Assembly (NCBI RefSeq): GCF_021172165.1
Contig: NZ_CP089096.1
Location: 2,108,001 to 2,172,000, forward strand
From: Flavobacterium channae
Lineage (GTDB): Bacteria > Bacteroidota > Bacteroidia > Flavobacteriales > Flavobacteriaceae
Direction of reading: 5' to 3'
DNA: 64,000 nucleotides
The notes below the pieces were generated by a model that made no database searches, was not told the origin of the DNA, and worked only from the letters and a program-made list of their open reading frames with translations. A program made the translations under genes and the position numbers. Below are positions 1 to 10,240 of the stretch, in pieces (positions within the stretch are counted from its first letter, which is position 1; each line of letters begins with the position of its first letter).

Positions 1-425
1 TGATAAGCATCGTCCAATAAAATAACATCTGGTTTATTTGGAAGTTGCAATAAATTTTCAATTCCGTTTTTACGATTAGCGTCAACTGCTACTTGAATAT
101 AAGGAAATTTCGAATAAAACTGAAATGGTTCGTCTCCAATAGAACTCGCAGTTGCATTTTCATCCGCCAAAATAAAACCCTTGGTCGCACGTTTGTAACC
201 GCGACTCAAAACCGCCACTTTATAGTTATCAGAAAGTAATCGTATTAAATATTCGATTTGAGGTGTTTTTCCTGTACCGCCAACGCTTAAATTTCCAACA
301 GCAATAATTGGAATATCAAAAGAAGAACTCTTGCAAATGCCTTTGTCATACAGCCAATTTCGGATATAAGTAATGAGCCAATACAAAAAGGCTAAAGGGA
401 AAAGTATTTTTCGTAACAAAATCAT
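1..425 (-). CDS. lpxK: Tetraacyldisaccharide 4'-kinase, N-terminal part (cut by window edge)
   Basis: Only the first 141 codons are in the window; the gene continues off the left edge. The translation starts MILLRKILFP, has a hydrophobic N-terminal membrane helix (LAFLYWLITY), and then the P-loop AVGNLSVGGTGKTP typical of LpxK. LpxK phosphorylates the 4' position of the lipid A disaccharide at the inner face of the cytoplasmic membrane. Downstream of the P-loop the conserved VLSRGYKR and DANR segments are visible, followed by an LLDDAYQ-type segment, all matching the family. The ATG at 425 is the first in frame and gives the expected N-terminus. The gene is divergent from the Nif3-like gene. 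Confidence 0.93.
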   Translation of the reverse strand, partial: MILLRKILFPLAFLYWLITYIRNWLYDKGICKSSSFDIPIIAVGNLSVGGTGKTPQIEYLIRLLSDNYKVAVLSRGYKRATKGFILADENATASSIGDEPFQFYSKFPYIQVAVDANRKNGIENLLQLPNKPDVILLDDAY

Positions 426-535
426 ATTACGAAAGTATAATAAATTATTATCATATTAAAGTTTATGCTATTTATCATTTCATTTCTAACTGGTATTTCG
501 TTAATTTGTGTAATCATTTAGTAAAATCAAACATC

Positions 536-1630
536 ATGAAACTTTCCGATATACTTTCTGTTCTTGAAGAAATGGCGCCACTAGGTTATGCCGAAGATTT
601 TGACAATGTTGGGCTTTTAGTTGGAAACCCGAATCAAGAAATTAATGGCGTGCTAGTTTGTCATGATGCTTTGGAATCGGTGATTGAAGAGGCGATTTCG
701 AAAAAATGTAATTTAGTCGTTTGCTTCCACCCTATTTTGTTTTCGGGAATTAAGAAAATTACGGGTAAAAATTATGTGGAACGTGCTATTTTGAAAGCCA
801 TTAAAAATGACATTGCGATTTATGCGGTTCATACTGCATTGGACAATCATCAAAAAGGCGTGAATAAAATTTTCTGTGATGCTTTAGGCTTGAAACATTC
901 AAAAGTATTGATTCCAAAAGAAAATTACATTCAAAAATTAGTTACTTACACGATTCCAGAAAATTTTGAAAAATTGCGAAATGCTTTGTTTGATGCAGGC
1001 GCAGGAACCATTGGTAATTATGAAGATTGTAGTTTTAATTCGAAAGGAATTGGAACCTATTTAGGAAATGAAAATTCGAATCCGCAAATTGGAGAACGTT
1101 TTGAATTTGTAGAAAACGAAGAAATTAAAATTGAAATGACGTTTGAAAAGCATTTACAAGGTAAAATTTTAAAGGCTTTATTCAAAAATCATGTGTATGA
1201 AGAAGTGGCTTACGAAATTTATCAATTGGAAAACAAACATCAAAATATTGGTTTGGGACGCGTTGGCGAATTCGAAAATCCGCTTTCTGAAACCGAATTT
1301 TTACAATTGGTAAAGGAAAAATTACAATGTGATGGTATAAGGCATTCCGCTTTTACAGGAAAATCAATAAAAAAAGTAGCCGTTTTGGGCGGAAGTGGCA
1401 GTTTTGCCATTAAAAATGCAATTTCCTCAGGTGCAGATGCTTATCTTACGGCCGACTTAAAATATCACCAATTCTATGAAGCTGAAAATCAACTGCTTTT
1501 GGCTGATATTGGACATTTTGAAAGCGAAAGATTTACAAAAAATTATATTGTTGATTTTCTTAAAGAAAAAATCACTAATTTTGCATTCATTTTATCAGAA
1601 GAAAATACAAATCCCGTTAAGTACTTTTAA
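536..1630 (+). CDS. Nif3-like dinuclear metal centre protein (YbgI/YqfO family)
   Basis: A 364-residue protein with the Nif3 fold. Candidate metal ligands are His65 (FHPILF), His99 and Asp103 (AVHTALDN) and His327 and Glu331 (GHFESE) near the C-terminus. The stretch around residues 130-235 is the PII/CutA-like inserted domain seen in longer YqfO-type members, which explains the length of about 365 rather than 250. The family forms toroidal hexamers with two metals per subunit; GTP cyclohydrolase-type activity has been proposed but the cellular role is unclear. The ATG at 536 was preferred over an upstream TTG at 506 because homology begins at MKLSDIL. It lies 2 bases ahead of the next gene, so the two are probably cotranscribed. 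Confidence 0.9.
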   Translation: MKLSDILSVLEEMAPLGYAEDFDNVGLLVGNPNQEINGVLVCHDALESVIEEAISKKCNLVVCFHPILFSGIKKITGKNYVERAILKAIKNDIAIYAVHTALDNHQKGVNKIFCDALGLKHSKVLIPKENYIQKLVTYTIPENFEKLRNALFDAGAGTIGNYEDCSFNSKGIGTYLGNENSNPQIGERFEFVENEEIKIEMTFEKHLQGKILKALFKNHVYEEVAYEIYQLENKHQNIGLGRVGEFENPLSETEFLQLVKEKLQCDGIRHSAFTGKSIKKVAVLGGSGSFAIKNAISSGADAYLTADLKYHQFYEAENQLLLADIGHFESERFTKNYIVDFLKEKITNFAFILSEENTNPVKYF

Positions 1631-1632
1631 AT

Positions 1633-2412
1633 ATGGCAACAATCAAAGAGCTAAGTGTAGAAGATAAGTTAAGAGCCCTTTATGCTTTACAACTAGTTGA
1701 TTCTAAAATAGACGAAATAAGAAATGTAAGAGGAGAATTGCCTCTTGAAGTAGAAGATTTAGAAGATGAAGTTGCAGGACTTTCTACTCGTTTGGAGAAA
1801 CTAAAAAGTGATTTGGAGACCATTGACGACCAAATCAAAGAGAAGAAAAATGCTATCGACGAGCACAAAGCTGCGATTAAAAAATATTTAGAGCAACAAA
1901 AAAATGTTCGCAATAATAGAGAATTCAACTCTTTAACTAAAGAAGTGGAGTTTCAGGAATTAGAAATTCAATTGGCTGAAAAACACATTAAAGAAATGAA
2001 AGCTTCTATCGAACACAAAAAAGAAGTTGTAGCTCAAACTAAAGAAAGATTAGACGGTAAACAAACGCATTTAAAACATAAAAAAGCTGAATTAAGCGAT
2101 ATTATGGCTGAAACTGAAAAAGAAGAAAACTTCTTATCAGCTAAATCAGAAGAATTAAGAGGTCAAATCGAAGAGCGTTTAATTGCTGCTTATGACAGAA
2201 TTAGAAACAGTGTTAGAAATGGTTTAGCTGTTGTTTCTATTGAGCGTGGTGCTTCTGCTGGTTCTTTCTTTACTATTCCACCACAAACACAAATGGAAAT
2301 TGCAAGTCGTAAAAAAATTATTACTGACGAGCACAGTGGAAGAATCTTAGTTGACGGTGTGTTAGCTGACGAAGAAAAAGAAAAAATGGAAAAATTATTT
2401 GCTAGCATCTAA
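1633..2412 (+). CDS. Coiled-coil protein of the C4-type zinc ribbon (CT398/DUF164) family, ribbon decayed
   Basis: A 259-residue protein. Residues about 15-180 are a long charged heptad-rich coiled coil. The C-terminal 70 residues align by eye with the zinc-ribbon end of the CT398/DUF164 family, including IPPQTQMEI and the GRILVDG end. The four Cys of the ribbon are absent: the usual CGGCF knuckle reads SAGSF and the usual CEHCGR knuckle reads DEHSGR, and the protein contains no cysteine. The fold may persist without zinc. The family role is poorly defined (nucleic-acid or complex scaffolding has been suggested). It follows the Nif3-like gene directly, an arrangement common in Bacteroidota, and ends at a clear terminator. 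Confidence 0.85.
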   Translation: MATIKELSVEDKLRALYALQLVDSKIDEIRNVRGELPLEVEDLEDEVAGLSTRLEKLKSDLETIDDQIKEKKNAIDEHKAAIKKYLEQQKNVRNNREFNSLTKEVEFQELEIQLAEKHIKEMKASIEHKKEVVAQTKERLDGKQTHLKHKKAELSDIMAETEKEENFLSAKSEELRGQIEERLIAAYDRIRNSVRNGLAVVSIERGASAGSFFTIPPQTQMEIASRKKIITDEHSGRILVDGVLADEEKEKMEKLFASI

Positions 2413-2434
2413 TTAACCGTTTTCAAAATAAATG

Positions 2435-2463
2435 AAAGTCCTTTTTATAAAAGGACTTTTTTG
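2435..2463 (+). terminator. Rho-independent terminator after the zinc-ribbon-like gene
   Basis: The inverted repeat AAAGTCC-TTTTATAAA-GGACTTT is followed by a T-run. It closes the Nif3-like/coiled-coil operon 22 bases after the stop codon. Confidence 0.85.
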
Positions 2464-2487
2464 TTTTAAACAAGTGAAGAACTAAAA

Positions 2488-2517
2488 TTCGCTAATCACT
2501 AAAATATTCTATCTTTG
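2488..2517 (+). promoter_or_regulatory. Bacteroidota-type promoter for the RluF-like gene
   Basis: The -7 element TATCTTTG (2510-2517) fits TAnnTTTG, and a TTC (2488-2490) lies exactly 19 bases upstream at the -33 position (consensus TTG). Start of transcription would fall at about 2521-2522, that is, on the ATG at 2522, so the mRNA may be leaderless. Confidence 0.7.
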
Positions 2518-2521
2518 TAGC

Positions 2522-3310
2522 ATGGAAGAAAACACTGTACGTATCAATAAATATTTATCTGAAACAGGCTTTTGCTCACGTAGAGAGGCCGATCGATTAA
2601 TTGATCAAGGAAGAGTTACCATTAACGGAAAAATTCCGGAAATGGGTACCAAAGTTGCGCCTGGTGACGAAGTTCGAGTAAATGGTGTTTTAGTTGAACA
2701 GAAAAATGAAAAACCTATTTATTTAGCTTTCAACAAACCTGCAGGAATAGAATGTACAACCAATCAAAGTGTTCGTGATAATATAGTAGATTTTATTAAC
2801 TATCCTGAACGTATTTTTCCAATTGGACGACTTGACAAAGCCAGTGAAGGTTTGATTTTTATGACAAATGATGGTGATATTGTAAACAAAATTCTTCGCG
2901 CTAGAAATAATCACGAAAAAGAATATATTGTAACGGTTAACAAACCAATTACAGATCGTTTTATTGACCGAATGTCAAACGGAATTCCGATTTTGGAAAC
3001 GATTACCAAAAAATGTAAAGTAGAACAAGTGAGTAAATATGTTTTTCGAATTATTTTAACGCAAGGACTGAACCGACAAATTCGTAGAATGTGCGAATAT
3101 TTGGATTACGAAGTAACAGCTTTAAAACGTACTCGCATTATTAATATTTCATTAGATGTGCCAGAAGGCAAATATCGTAACTTAACCGATGCCGAAATTA
3201 CCGAATTAAATCAACTGATTGCTCCATCAAGCAAAACAGAAGAAGCAAGTTTACCAAGCAATAAAGGTAAGTTTACTGGGAAGAGAAATTACGGAGAGAG
3301 AAATAGATAG
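2522..3310 (+). CDS. rluF: RluF-like 23S rRNA pseudouridine synthase
   Basis: A 262-residue RsuA/RluB/E/F-family synthase. An S4 RNA-binding domain occupies about residues 6-65 ([20 protein letters not shown]), followed by the catalytic domain with [10 protein letters not shown], where Asp105 is the expected nucleophile. The [19 protein letters not shown] segment is characteristic of the RluF branch, which modifies U2604 of 23S rRNA in E. coli. The C-terminal 25 residues are a basic, low-complexity tail. It is monocistronic: it has its own promoter, a terminator upstream, and a convergent neighbour. The RluF rather than RluB/E assignment rests on motif similarity only. Confidence 0.85.
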   Translation: MEENTVRINKYLSETGFCSRREADRLIDQGRVTINGKIPEMGTKVAPGDEVRVNGVLVEQKNEKPIYLAFNKPAGIECTTNQSVRDNIVDFINYPERIFPIGRLDKASEGLIFMTNDGDIVNKILRARNNHEKEYIVTVNKPITDRFIDRMSNGIPILETITKKCKVEQVSKYVFRIILTQGLNRQIRRMCEYLDYEVTALKRTRIINISLDVPEGKYRNLTDAEITELNQLIAPSSKTEEASLPSNKGKFTGKRNYGERNR

Positions 3311-3347
3311 ATTTTAGACGCTAATAAAATTAGCACTTATTAAATCA

Positions 3348-4835
3348 TTATAATATTTTACGAATATTATTTAAAAACTCTTCTACTTCATTTAAATTAT
3401 CTTTTTTCCATCTGTTAAATAGTCTTGAATAGCCAGAGCCAAAAAATCTTTTGTTCACAGGATCAACAAACCAATTCTTATGCGAGCCTTTTCCATTGTT
3501 AGTATAGTTATTAAAACAAGTTGACTTAGTAAAATTCTTTTCATCATCCCAAAATTCATCATCATCTGATAAATTTTTAATAAAATCATACATTATGGAT
3601 TCTGGTCTTAACTTTGTAGGAAGAAAAACAGTTCGAGGAGGAATTTTCTTTTGCTTAAATTTTTCTTTAACATCACCATCCAAAATATAATAAACATTCT
3701 TAAAAATCGAATGATTTGATTCAGCCATACTAATTAAAGTGCCGTCTGGAAATGGACCTTTTTCAATATTTATAATTTTCTTTAATTCAGAATTATTTAG
3801 AAGATTTTTAGAAAAATATTGTGCTACTTCATCCTCACAAATAAAGCTAATTTTTTCATTTTTTTCACTTTCTGAAACTTCATTTTTAATTTTTCTCTTT
3901 ACATATTCAAAAGATGGATTTATAGTATTTTTAACTTTACCATCTACTAAATTAAAATAATTAACTGTTGTATCATTTCCTACTTTATCATTCAAATATT
4001 CTAAGATTTCAATTGAATGAGTAGTAAAAATTATTTGTATATTTAGTTTTCTCGCATATCTAAACAAAATATCAATCAATTTACACTGAGAAGCTGCATA
4101 AAGAGTTGAATCAAGTTCGTCAATTAGAATAATTCCTCCTTTAAAATCTGAACCTTGTTTCTCTTTTAAAATCTCAAAAGAAATTAATGATGAAATAATT
4201 TGCGAAATATTATCTTGCCCAGCCGAATTACCTAAATGACTATAAGAATCCGTTTGTATAGCTAAAAGTTTTTTATTGGTAGACTTAATAGCTTCAGGAT
4301 TAACATTATCATTAACTAACACAAATATCTCCCTAATCAAATTAGAGTAAGTATTATTATATTTGGTAGAAATTGTAGTTTTAAAAGTAGATATTTTATT
4401 TTCAGTTGCTAAAGGAATCAATCTTTTTAAACCTAAATAAATAATTGGATGATTTAATGCTTTACCTCTACCATCAAAATCAGTTCTATATCTTTCAGGA
4501 GACTTGTCCGTTTTCTTTACATACCTAGTATTAATTTGCTTACTTTCTTCTAATAATAAATCTGTAGATAAATAATTGAATTTAACTTCATATTCCTGAT
4601 TATAATCATTGTTGGGACAAAATCTAAAAACATTTTTATAATCTTCTTTGAAATATGTATCCAAAATTGTCATTTCCTTTGGCTTATAATCACATAATTG
4701 AGCAATCCAACCCAAAATAGATGACTTTCCAGTCCCATTTAAACCTGTTATTACAGTTATAAAATTTCCAAATTCAACAGTTTGATTTTGAATATGTCTG
4801 AAATTTTGAATCTCTAAATTCTTTAATTTAATCAT
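3348..4835 (-). CDS. OLD-like AAA ATPase with a TOPRIM-like C-terminal region
   Basis: A 495-residue protein, not a housekeeping family. The N-terminal half is an SMC/RecF-type ABC ATPase: Walker A GLNGTGKSS at residues 31-39, a signature-like NSAGQDN near 203, Walker B GGIILIDELD at about 233-242 and a TTH switch His at 273. The C-terminal part contains an acidic ICEDE at about 332-336 and ILDGD at about 384-388, spaced like the Glu and Asp motifs of an OLD-family TOPRIM nuclease. Such ATPase-TOPRIM proteins often act in phage defence, alone or with a partner. No partner gene is adjacent. The start MIKLKNLEIQ at 4835 was preferred over an ATG ten codons upstream because the P-loop domain normally begins there. 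The gene is more AT-rich than its neighbours and sits between unrelated genes, which suggests acquisition. Confidence 0.75.
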   Translation of the reverse strand: MIKLKNLEIQNFRHIQNQTVEFGNFITVITGLNGTGKSSILGWIAQLCDYKPKEMTILDTYFKEDYKNVFRFCPNNDYNQEYEVKFNYLSTDLLLEESKQINTRYVKKTDKSPERYRTDFDGRGKALNHPIIYLGLKRLIPLATENKISTFKTTISTKYNNTYSNLIREIFVLVNDNVNPEAIKSTNKKLLAIQTDSYSHLGNSAGQDNISQIISSLISFEILKEKQGSDFKGGIILIDELDSTLYAASQCKLIDILFRYARKLNIQIIFTTHSIEILEYLNDKVGNDTTVNYFNLVDGKVKNTINPSFEYVKRKIKNEVSESEKNEKISFICEDEVAQYFSKNLLNNSELKKIINIEKGPFPDGTLISMAESNHSIFKNVYYILDGDVKEKFKQKKIPPRTVFLPTKLRPESIMYDFIKNLSDDDEFWDDEKNFTKSTCFNNYTNNGKGSHKNWFVDPVNKRFFGSGYSRLFNRWKKDNLNEVEEFLNNIRKIL

Positions 4836-4950
4836 ATGAAAATAAGTAAAAATAAAAAAGCTCACAAAAATATTAGTTGCGATTATTTCAGCAATTTACA
4901 AAACTCATTTCAAACCAAAATGCAGAAATCCGTAAAGTTATATACTTCTT

Positions 4951-5442
4951 TTAAACAGCTACCTCCATCACATAATCATCCATTACATATCCTTTGCCAA
5001 TATCAATTACCTCATCTTTAACTTTAGTAAATCCTAATTTGGTATAAAAATGGATTGCGTTATTGTATTTGTTTACATTTAAGAAAACGGCTTTTTGATG
5101 ATTTTCTTTTGCTTTTTGTTTTACCAATTCGAAAAACTGCTTTCCTAAACCCGTTCCTTGAGTTTCGGGTAAAACGTAAATTTTATGAATCTTTGTTTTG
5201 TTTGGCTCACAATTAATTTCATAAGAAACAAAACCTACAAATTTACCATTATCACTTTGAGCTAAATAAAAAACGTGCCCTTTCTGCATCAATTCAATCA
5301 GAGCAGTTTCATTATAAAACTTATCAATCATATAATTTAGCTGAGCATTAGAAAGGATTTCTCCATAAGCAACTGGCCAAATTTTCTTGGTTAATTCGAT
5401 AACGATAGAAATATCCGAAGTTTTTGCTTGTATTAAATTCAT
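4951..5442 (-). CDS. GNAT-family N-acetyltransferase
   Basis: A 163-residue single-domain acetyltransferase. The acetyl-CoA-binding motif A is visible as KIYVLPETQGTGLGKQF (about residues 87-103, with QGTGLG as the pyrophosphate loop), followed by the FLNVNKYNNAIHFYTKLGF segment that forms the conserved end of the fold. The substrate cannot be read from sequence. It lies 47 bases downstream of the DUF3467 gene with a terminator between them, so it probably has weak read-through or its own expression; no clear TAnnTTTG promoter was found in the gap. Confidence 0.85.
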   Translation of the reverse strand: MNLIQAKTSDISIVIELTKKIWPVAYGEILSNAQLNYMIDKFYNETALIELMQKGHVFYLAQSDNGKFVGFVSYEINCEPNKTKIHKIYVLPETQGTGLGKQFFELVKQKAKENHQKAVFLNVNKYNNAIHFYTKLGFTKVKDEVIDIGKGYVMDDYVMEVAV

Positions 5443-5454
5443 AATATCTTGTAC

Positions 5455-5485
5455 TAAAAAAGTCCCGCAATATACGAGACTTTTA
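5455..5485 (-). terminator. Terminator after the DUF3467 gene
   Basis: Read on the minus strand, AAAAGTCTCG-TATATTG-CGGGACTTTTT forms a hairpin ending in a T-run directly after the DUF3467 stop codon. Confidence 0.75.
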
Positions 5486-5489
5486 AATA

Positions 5490-5798
5490 TTAAGCTTGTC
5501 CTGTTGGACCAAAATTTAAAGGAATTGGAGGTTGTTCTCCTTCTTCTATCTTTCCATGAGCACTTTCAAAACGATGAATATTTTCACCTAACGCTTTTAA
5601 CAAACGTTTTGCGTGTTGTGGCGTTAAGATAATTCTTGATTTTACTTTTGCCTTAGGCACTCCTGGCATAATTGTTACAAAATCTACCACAAACTCCGAA
5701 TTTGAATGATTGATAATTGCTAAATTAGAGTAAATTCCTTCTGCAGTTTGCTCGTCTAGTTCAATATTGATTTGTCCTTGTTGGTTATTATTTTCCAT
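5490..5798 (-). CDS. DUF3467 domain protein
   Basis: A 102-residue protein recognisable as DUF3467 from the segment EGIYSNLAIINHSNSEFVVDF, the PGVPKAKVKSRIILTP core and the QHAKRLLKAL helix, ending in a Pro/Gly-rich tail. The function is unknown. It follows rpoC on the same strand, an arrangement I recall as common in Flavobacteriia, but a strong terminator separates the two, so coexpression would need read-through or a promoter in the 106-base gap, where TATCCTTG (near-consensus -7) can be seen. Confidence 0.85.
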   Translation of the reverse strand: MENNNQQGQINIELDEQTAEGIYSNLAIINHSNSEFVVDFVTIMPGVPKAKVKSRIILTPQHAKRLLKALGENIHRFESAHGKIEEGEQPPIPLNFGPTGQA

Positions 5799-5849
5799 GC
5801 TATTTAATGATTGCTATTTTGTTATACAAGGATAAGTATAATTTGGGTA

Positions 5850-5884
5850 AAAAAAAAGCCCAACAGAAAATCTGTTGGGCTTTG
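5850..5884 (-). terminator. Terminator of the rpoBC operon
   Basis: On the minus strand, AAAGCCCAACAG-ATTTT-CTGTTGGGCTTT forms a 12-bp perfect stem followed by a run of T. It lies about 20 bases after the rpoC stop and is the strongest hairpin in this part of the window. Confidence 0.92.
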
Positions 5885-5904
5885 TATTGAAATAATGAAG
5901 CTAA

Positions 5905-8900
5905 TTAGTAGTTAAACTCTTCTTTAGCAGCCATTAACTCGTTGTATTCTTCTTTAGATCCTACTATTGTATTATCATAATCTCTCATACCTGTACCAGC
6001 TGGGATTCTATGACCTACAATAACATTCTCTTTCAATCCTTCTAATGTATCTATTTTACCTGCAACTGCAGCTTCATTTAATACTTTAGTAGTTTCCTGG
6101 AACGATGCAGCAGAAATAAATGATTTCGTTTGTAACGACGCTCTTGTAATACCTTGAAGTACTGGAGTAGCAGTTGCCGTAACAACATCACGAGCAACAA
6201 CTAAGTTTCTATCATTACGTTTTAATAACGAATTTTCATCTCTTAACTGACGTGGAGAAACAATCTGACCTGGTTTTAAATTCTCAGAATCACCTGCGTC
6301 TTCAACAACTTTCATTCCGTATAATTTATCGTTTTCAACGATGAAATCACTTGTATGAGCTAATTGATCTTCTAAGAATAATGTATCTCCCGGATCCACA
6401 ATTCTTACTTTACGCATCATTTGACGAATTACTACCTCAAAGTGCTTATCATTGATTTTTACCCCTTGTAAACGGTATACCTCTTGAATTTCATTTACTA
6501 AATACTGTTGAACAGCAGATGGTCCTTGAATTCTTAAGATATCCTCTGGAGTAATTGCTCCATCAGAAAGTGGTGTACCCGCTTTTACGAAGTCATTCTC
6601 TTGAACTAAGATTTGGTTAGAAAGTTTTACCAAGTATTTCTTCACTTCACCAAATTTAGATTCGATAGCGATTTCACGGTTACCTCTCTTAATTTTTCCG
6701 AAAGTTACAACACCATCAATTTCAGAAACTACTGCTGGGTTTGAAGGATTACGAGCCTCTAACAACTCTGTAATTCTTGGTAAACCTCCTGTAATATCTC
6801 CCGCTTTTGAAGAACGACGAGGAATTTTAACTAAAATCTTACCAGCTTTAATTTTCTCTCCGTCATCTACCATAAGGTGAGCACCTACTGGTAAGTTGTA
6901 AGAACGAATTAATTCACCATCTTTACCATAAATTAATAAAGTAGGAACTAATTTTTTATTTCTACCTTCAGAAATTACTTTCTCTTGGAAACCTGTTTGC
7001 TCATCGATTTCAACTAAGAACGATTGTCCTTGTTCTAAATCTTCATAAGCAATTTTTCCTGTAAATTCAGAAACAATAACTCCATTATATGGATCCCATT
7101 TACAGATTGTAGTACCTTTTTCAACAACGTCTCCGTCTTTTACAAAAATACTAGAACCATAAGGAATATAGTGCGTATTTAATAAAATACCTGTTTTAGC
7201 ATCAACTAATTTTAACTCAGTAGAACGAGAAATTACGATATCAACAGTATTCCCATCAGCATCCTCACCTTTAACTGTTTTTAAATCTTCGATTTCTAAT
7301 TTACCTGCAAAACGAGTAACAATACTTGACTCTTCAGAGATACCTCCAGCAACCCCTCCAACGTGGAACGTACGAAGTGTTAACTGTGTACCTGGCTCAC
7401 CAATTGATTGCGCTGCAATAACTCCAACTGCTTCACCTTTTTGAGTCATTTTTCCAGTAGCTAAGTTTCTACCATAACATTTAGCACAAATACCTTTTGT
7501 AGCTTCACATGTTAATGGAGAACGTACATCAACTCTTTCAACTGGAGATGCTTCAATTTTCTTAACGATTGCTTCTGTAATTTGCTCACCTGCATGAACT
7601 AAAATTTCAGAATCAAGAGGATTAATAACATCTTGTAAGGCAACACGTCCTAAGATTCTTTCTCCTAATGTTTCAACAATCTCTTCGTTTTTCTTTAAAG
7701 CAGAAACTTCAATACCTCTTAAAGTACCACAATCTACAGAGTTTACAATTACATCTTGAGATACATCATGTAAACGACGAGTTAAGTAACCCGCATCGGC
7801 CGTTTTAAGAGCCGTATCCGCAAGACCTTTACGAGCACCGTGAGTAGAGATAAAGTACTCAAGGATAGAAAGACCTTCTTTAAAGTTCGATAAGATAGGG
7901 TTTTCAATAATTTCACCACCACCAGCAGTTGATTTTTTAGGCTTAGCCATCAAACCACGCATACCAGTTAACTGACGAATCTGTTCTTTAGAACCCCTCG
8001 CTCCAGAGTCAAGCATCATATATACCGAGTTGAAACCTTGTTGGTCTTCACGGATATTTTTCATTGCTAACTCCGTTAATTGAGCATTAGCAGAAGTCCA
8101 GATATCAATAACTTGGTTGTAACGCTCGTTATTAGTAATAAGACCCATGCTATAGTTCATCGAAATTCCTTCTACTTGCTCACGAGCATCAGCGATTAAT
8201 TTTCCTTTTTGTTCTGGAATTCTAATATCACCTAATGAGAAAGATAATCCTCCACGGAATGCGAACTTATAACCCATATCTTTCATGTTATCCAAGAAAG
8301 CAGCAGTTGTAGGAACGTCAGTAACCGCTAATATTTTACCAATAATATCACGAAGTGATTTCTTAGTTAATACCTCATTAATATATCCTGCAGCTTCAGG
8401 TACTACTTCATTAAATAATACTCTACCTGCTGTAGTTTGAATAATTTTTGTAACTAATTCTCCTTCTTCATTAAAGTCTTTTGCTCTAATTTTCACTCTA
8501 GCATTTAACTCTAATCTTCCTTCATTTAAAGCGATATTTACCTCTTCAGCTGAATAGAAAGTTAAACCTTCACCTAAAATTTTCATTTCTGGAGTTGACA
8601 AACGCTCTTTAGTCATATAGTAAAGACCAAGAACCATGTCCTGAGAAGGTACTGTAATAGGAGCACCATTTGCTGGATTCAAGATATTATGAGAAGCCAA
8701 CATTAATAATTGTGCCTCTAAAATAGCTTCTGGTCCTAAAGGTAAGTGAACCGCCATCTGGTCACCATCGAAATCGGCGTTGAATGCCGTACATACTAAT
8801 GGGTGTAACTGGATTGCTTTTCCTTCAATTAACTTAGGTTGGAATGCTTGAATACCTAAACGGTGAAGCGTAGGAGCACGGTTTAATAATACAGGATGTC

Positions 8901-10203
8901 CTTTAATTACATTCTCTAAAATATCCCATACTACTGGCTCTTTTTTGTCAATAATTTTCTTAGCCGACTTAACTGTTTTAACAATTCCTCTTTCGATTAA
9001 TTTACGAATAACGAATGGTTTATATAGTTCAGCAGCCATATCTTTTGGCAAACCACACTCGAACAATTTCATTTCAGGTCCAACAACAATTACCGAACGA
9101 GCAGAATAATCTACACGTTTACCTAATAAGTTTTGACGGAAACGTCCTTGTTTACCTTTTAATGAATCTGATAACGATTTTAATGGTCTGTTTGATTCTG
9201 TTTTAACAGCAGAAGCTTTACGTGTATTATCAAATAATGAATCTACAGATTCTTGTAACATACGTTTTTCGTTTCTTAAGATAACTTCAGGAGCTTTAAT
9301 CTCCATTAATCTTTTTAAACGGTTGTTACGTATGATAACTCTTCTGTATAAATCATTTAAATCTGAAGTTGCAAAACGACCTCCGTCAAGTGGAACTAAC
9401 GGACGTAATTCTGGTGGAATAACTGGAATTACTTTTAAAATCATCCATTCTGGACGGTTTTCTCTATTCAAGTTAGACTCACGGAATGATTCTACAACAT
9501 TTAAACGTTTTAATGCTTCTGTCTTACGTTGTTTAGATGTTTCGTTATTAGCAGCATGACGTAAACTATATGAAAGTTCATCTAAGTCAGTACGAGCTAA
9601 TAAATCCATAATACATTCAGCACCCATTTTAGCGATGAATTTATTAGGATCATTATCATCTAAATATTGATTTTCCATTGGAAGTGTATCTAAAATATTT
9701 AAATACTCTTCTTCCGTAAGGAAATCTAATTTTTGTAAAGATTCTCCATCAGCGTTTTTAGCAATACCTGCTTGAATTACTACGTATCTTTCGTAGTAAA
9801 TAATCATATCTAATTTCTTAGATGGTAATCCTAAAATATAACCAATTTTGTTTGGTAACGAACGGAAATACCAAATATGAGCAATTGGCACAACTAGGTT
9901 GATATGCCCTACTCTATCTCTACGTACTTTTTTCTCCGTTACTTCAACACCACATCGGTCACAAACGATTCCTTTGTAGCGAATTCTTTTATACTTACCA
10001 CAAGCACATTCGTAATCTTTTACTGGACCGAAAATTCTTTCGCAGAAAAGACCATCTCTTTCTGGCTTGTGCGTACGATAGTTAATAGTTTCTGGTTTTA
10101 AAACCTCACCTCTAGATTCTGCCAAAATAGATTCTGGAGAAGCTAGTCCTATCGTGATTTTGTTAAATCTTTTAACGGTATTTTTATCTTTTAATCTTGT
10201 CAT
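5905..10203 (-). CDS. rpoC: DNA-directed RNA polymerase subunit beta'
   Basis: A 1432-residue catalytic subunit of RNA polymerase. The N-terminal zinc finger uses Cys66, Cys68, Cys81 and Cys84 (ECACGK and CDRCG). The Mg-binding active site [12 protein letters not shown] has Asp477, Asp479 and Asp481. The second zinc site is visible as [13 protein letters not shown] in the C-terminal third, and the trigger-loop region reads [20 protein letters not shown]. Length and order match Bacteroidota beta'. It is cotranscribed with rpoB across a 68-base gap that holds a hairpin, and ends at a strong terminator. No truncation or odd residue was seen. Confidence 0.98.
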   Translation of the reverse strand: MTRLKDKNTVKRFNKITIGLASPESILAESRGEVLKPETINYRTHKPERDGLFCERIFGPVKDYECACGKYKRIRYKGIVCDRCGVEVTEKKVRRDRVGHINLVVPIAHIWYFRSLPNKIGYILGLPSKKLDMIIYYERYVVIQAGIAKNADGESLQKLDFLTEEEYLNILDTLPMENQYLDDNDPNKFIAKMGAECIMDLLARTDLDELSYSLRHAANNETSKQRKTEALKRLNVVESFRESNLNRENRPEWMILKVIPVIPPELRPLVPLDGGRFATSDLNDLYRRVIIRNNRLKRLMEIKAPEVILRNEKRMLQESVDSLFDNTRKASAVKTESNRPLKSLSDSLKGKQGRFRQNLLGKRVDYSARSVIVVGPEMKLFECGLPKDMAAELYKPFVIRKLIERGIVKTVKSAKKIIDKKEPVVWDILENVIKGHPVLLNRAPTLHRLGIQAFQPKLIEGKAIQLHPLVCTAFNADFDGDQMAVHLPLGPEAILEAQLLMLASHNILNPANGAPITVPSQDMVLGLYYMTKERLSTPEMKILGEGLTFYSAEEVNIALNEGRLELNARVKIRAKDFNEEGELVTKIIQTTAGRVLFNEVVPEAAGYINEVLTKKSLRDIIGKILAVTDVPTTAAFLDNMKDMGYKFAFRGGLSFSLGDIRIPEQKGKLIADAREQVEGISMNYSMGLITNNERYNQVIDIWTSANAQLTELAMKNIREDQQGFNSVYMMLDSGARGSKEQIRQLTGMRGLMAKPKKSTAGGGEIIENPILSNFKEGLSILEYFISTHGARKGLADTALKTADAGYLTRRLHDVSQDVIVNSVDCGTLRGIEVSALKKNEEIVETLGERILGRVALQDVINPLDSEILVHAGEQITEAIVKKIEASPVERVDVRSPLTCEATKGICAKCYGRNLATGKMTQKGEAVGVIAAQSIGEPGTQLTLRTFHVGGVAGGISEESSIVTRFAGKLEIEDLKTVKGEDADGNTVDIVISRSTELKLVDAKTGILLNTHYIPYGSSIFVKDGDVVEKGTTICKWDPYNGVIVSEFTGKIAYEDLEQGQSFLVEIDEQTGFQEKVISEGRNKKLVPTLLIYGKDGELIRSYNLPVGAHLMVDDGEKIKAGKILVKIPRRSSKAGDITGGLPRITELLEARNPSNPAVVSEIDGVVTFGKIKRGNREIAIESKFGEVKKYLVKLSNQILVQENDFVKAGTPLSDGAITPEDILRIQGPSAVQQYLVNEIQEVYRLQGVKINDKHFEVVIRQMMRKVRIVDPGDTLFLEDQLAHTSDFIVENDKLYGMKVVEDAGDSENLKPGQIVSPRQLRDENSLLKRNDRNLVVARDVVTATATPVLQGITRASLQTKSFISAASFQETTKVLNEAAVAGKIDTLEGLKENVIVGHRIPAGTGMRDYDNTIVGSKEEYNELMAAKEEFNY

Positions 10204-10240
10204 GATATGAATACTTTCGATTTATGAAAAGCGTTATAAA

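Noticed and set aside
506-535. TTG start adding ten residues to the Nif3-like protein
   Set aside because: Family homology begins at the ATG at 536, and the extra residues have no counterpart.
3320-3334. GCTAAT-AAA-ATTAGC palindrome between the RluF-like gene and the ATPase as a terminator
   Set aside because: The stem is only 6 bp, A/T-rich and lacks a T-run on either strand; too weak to call.
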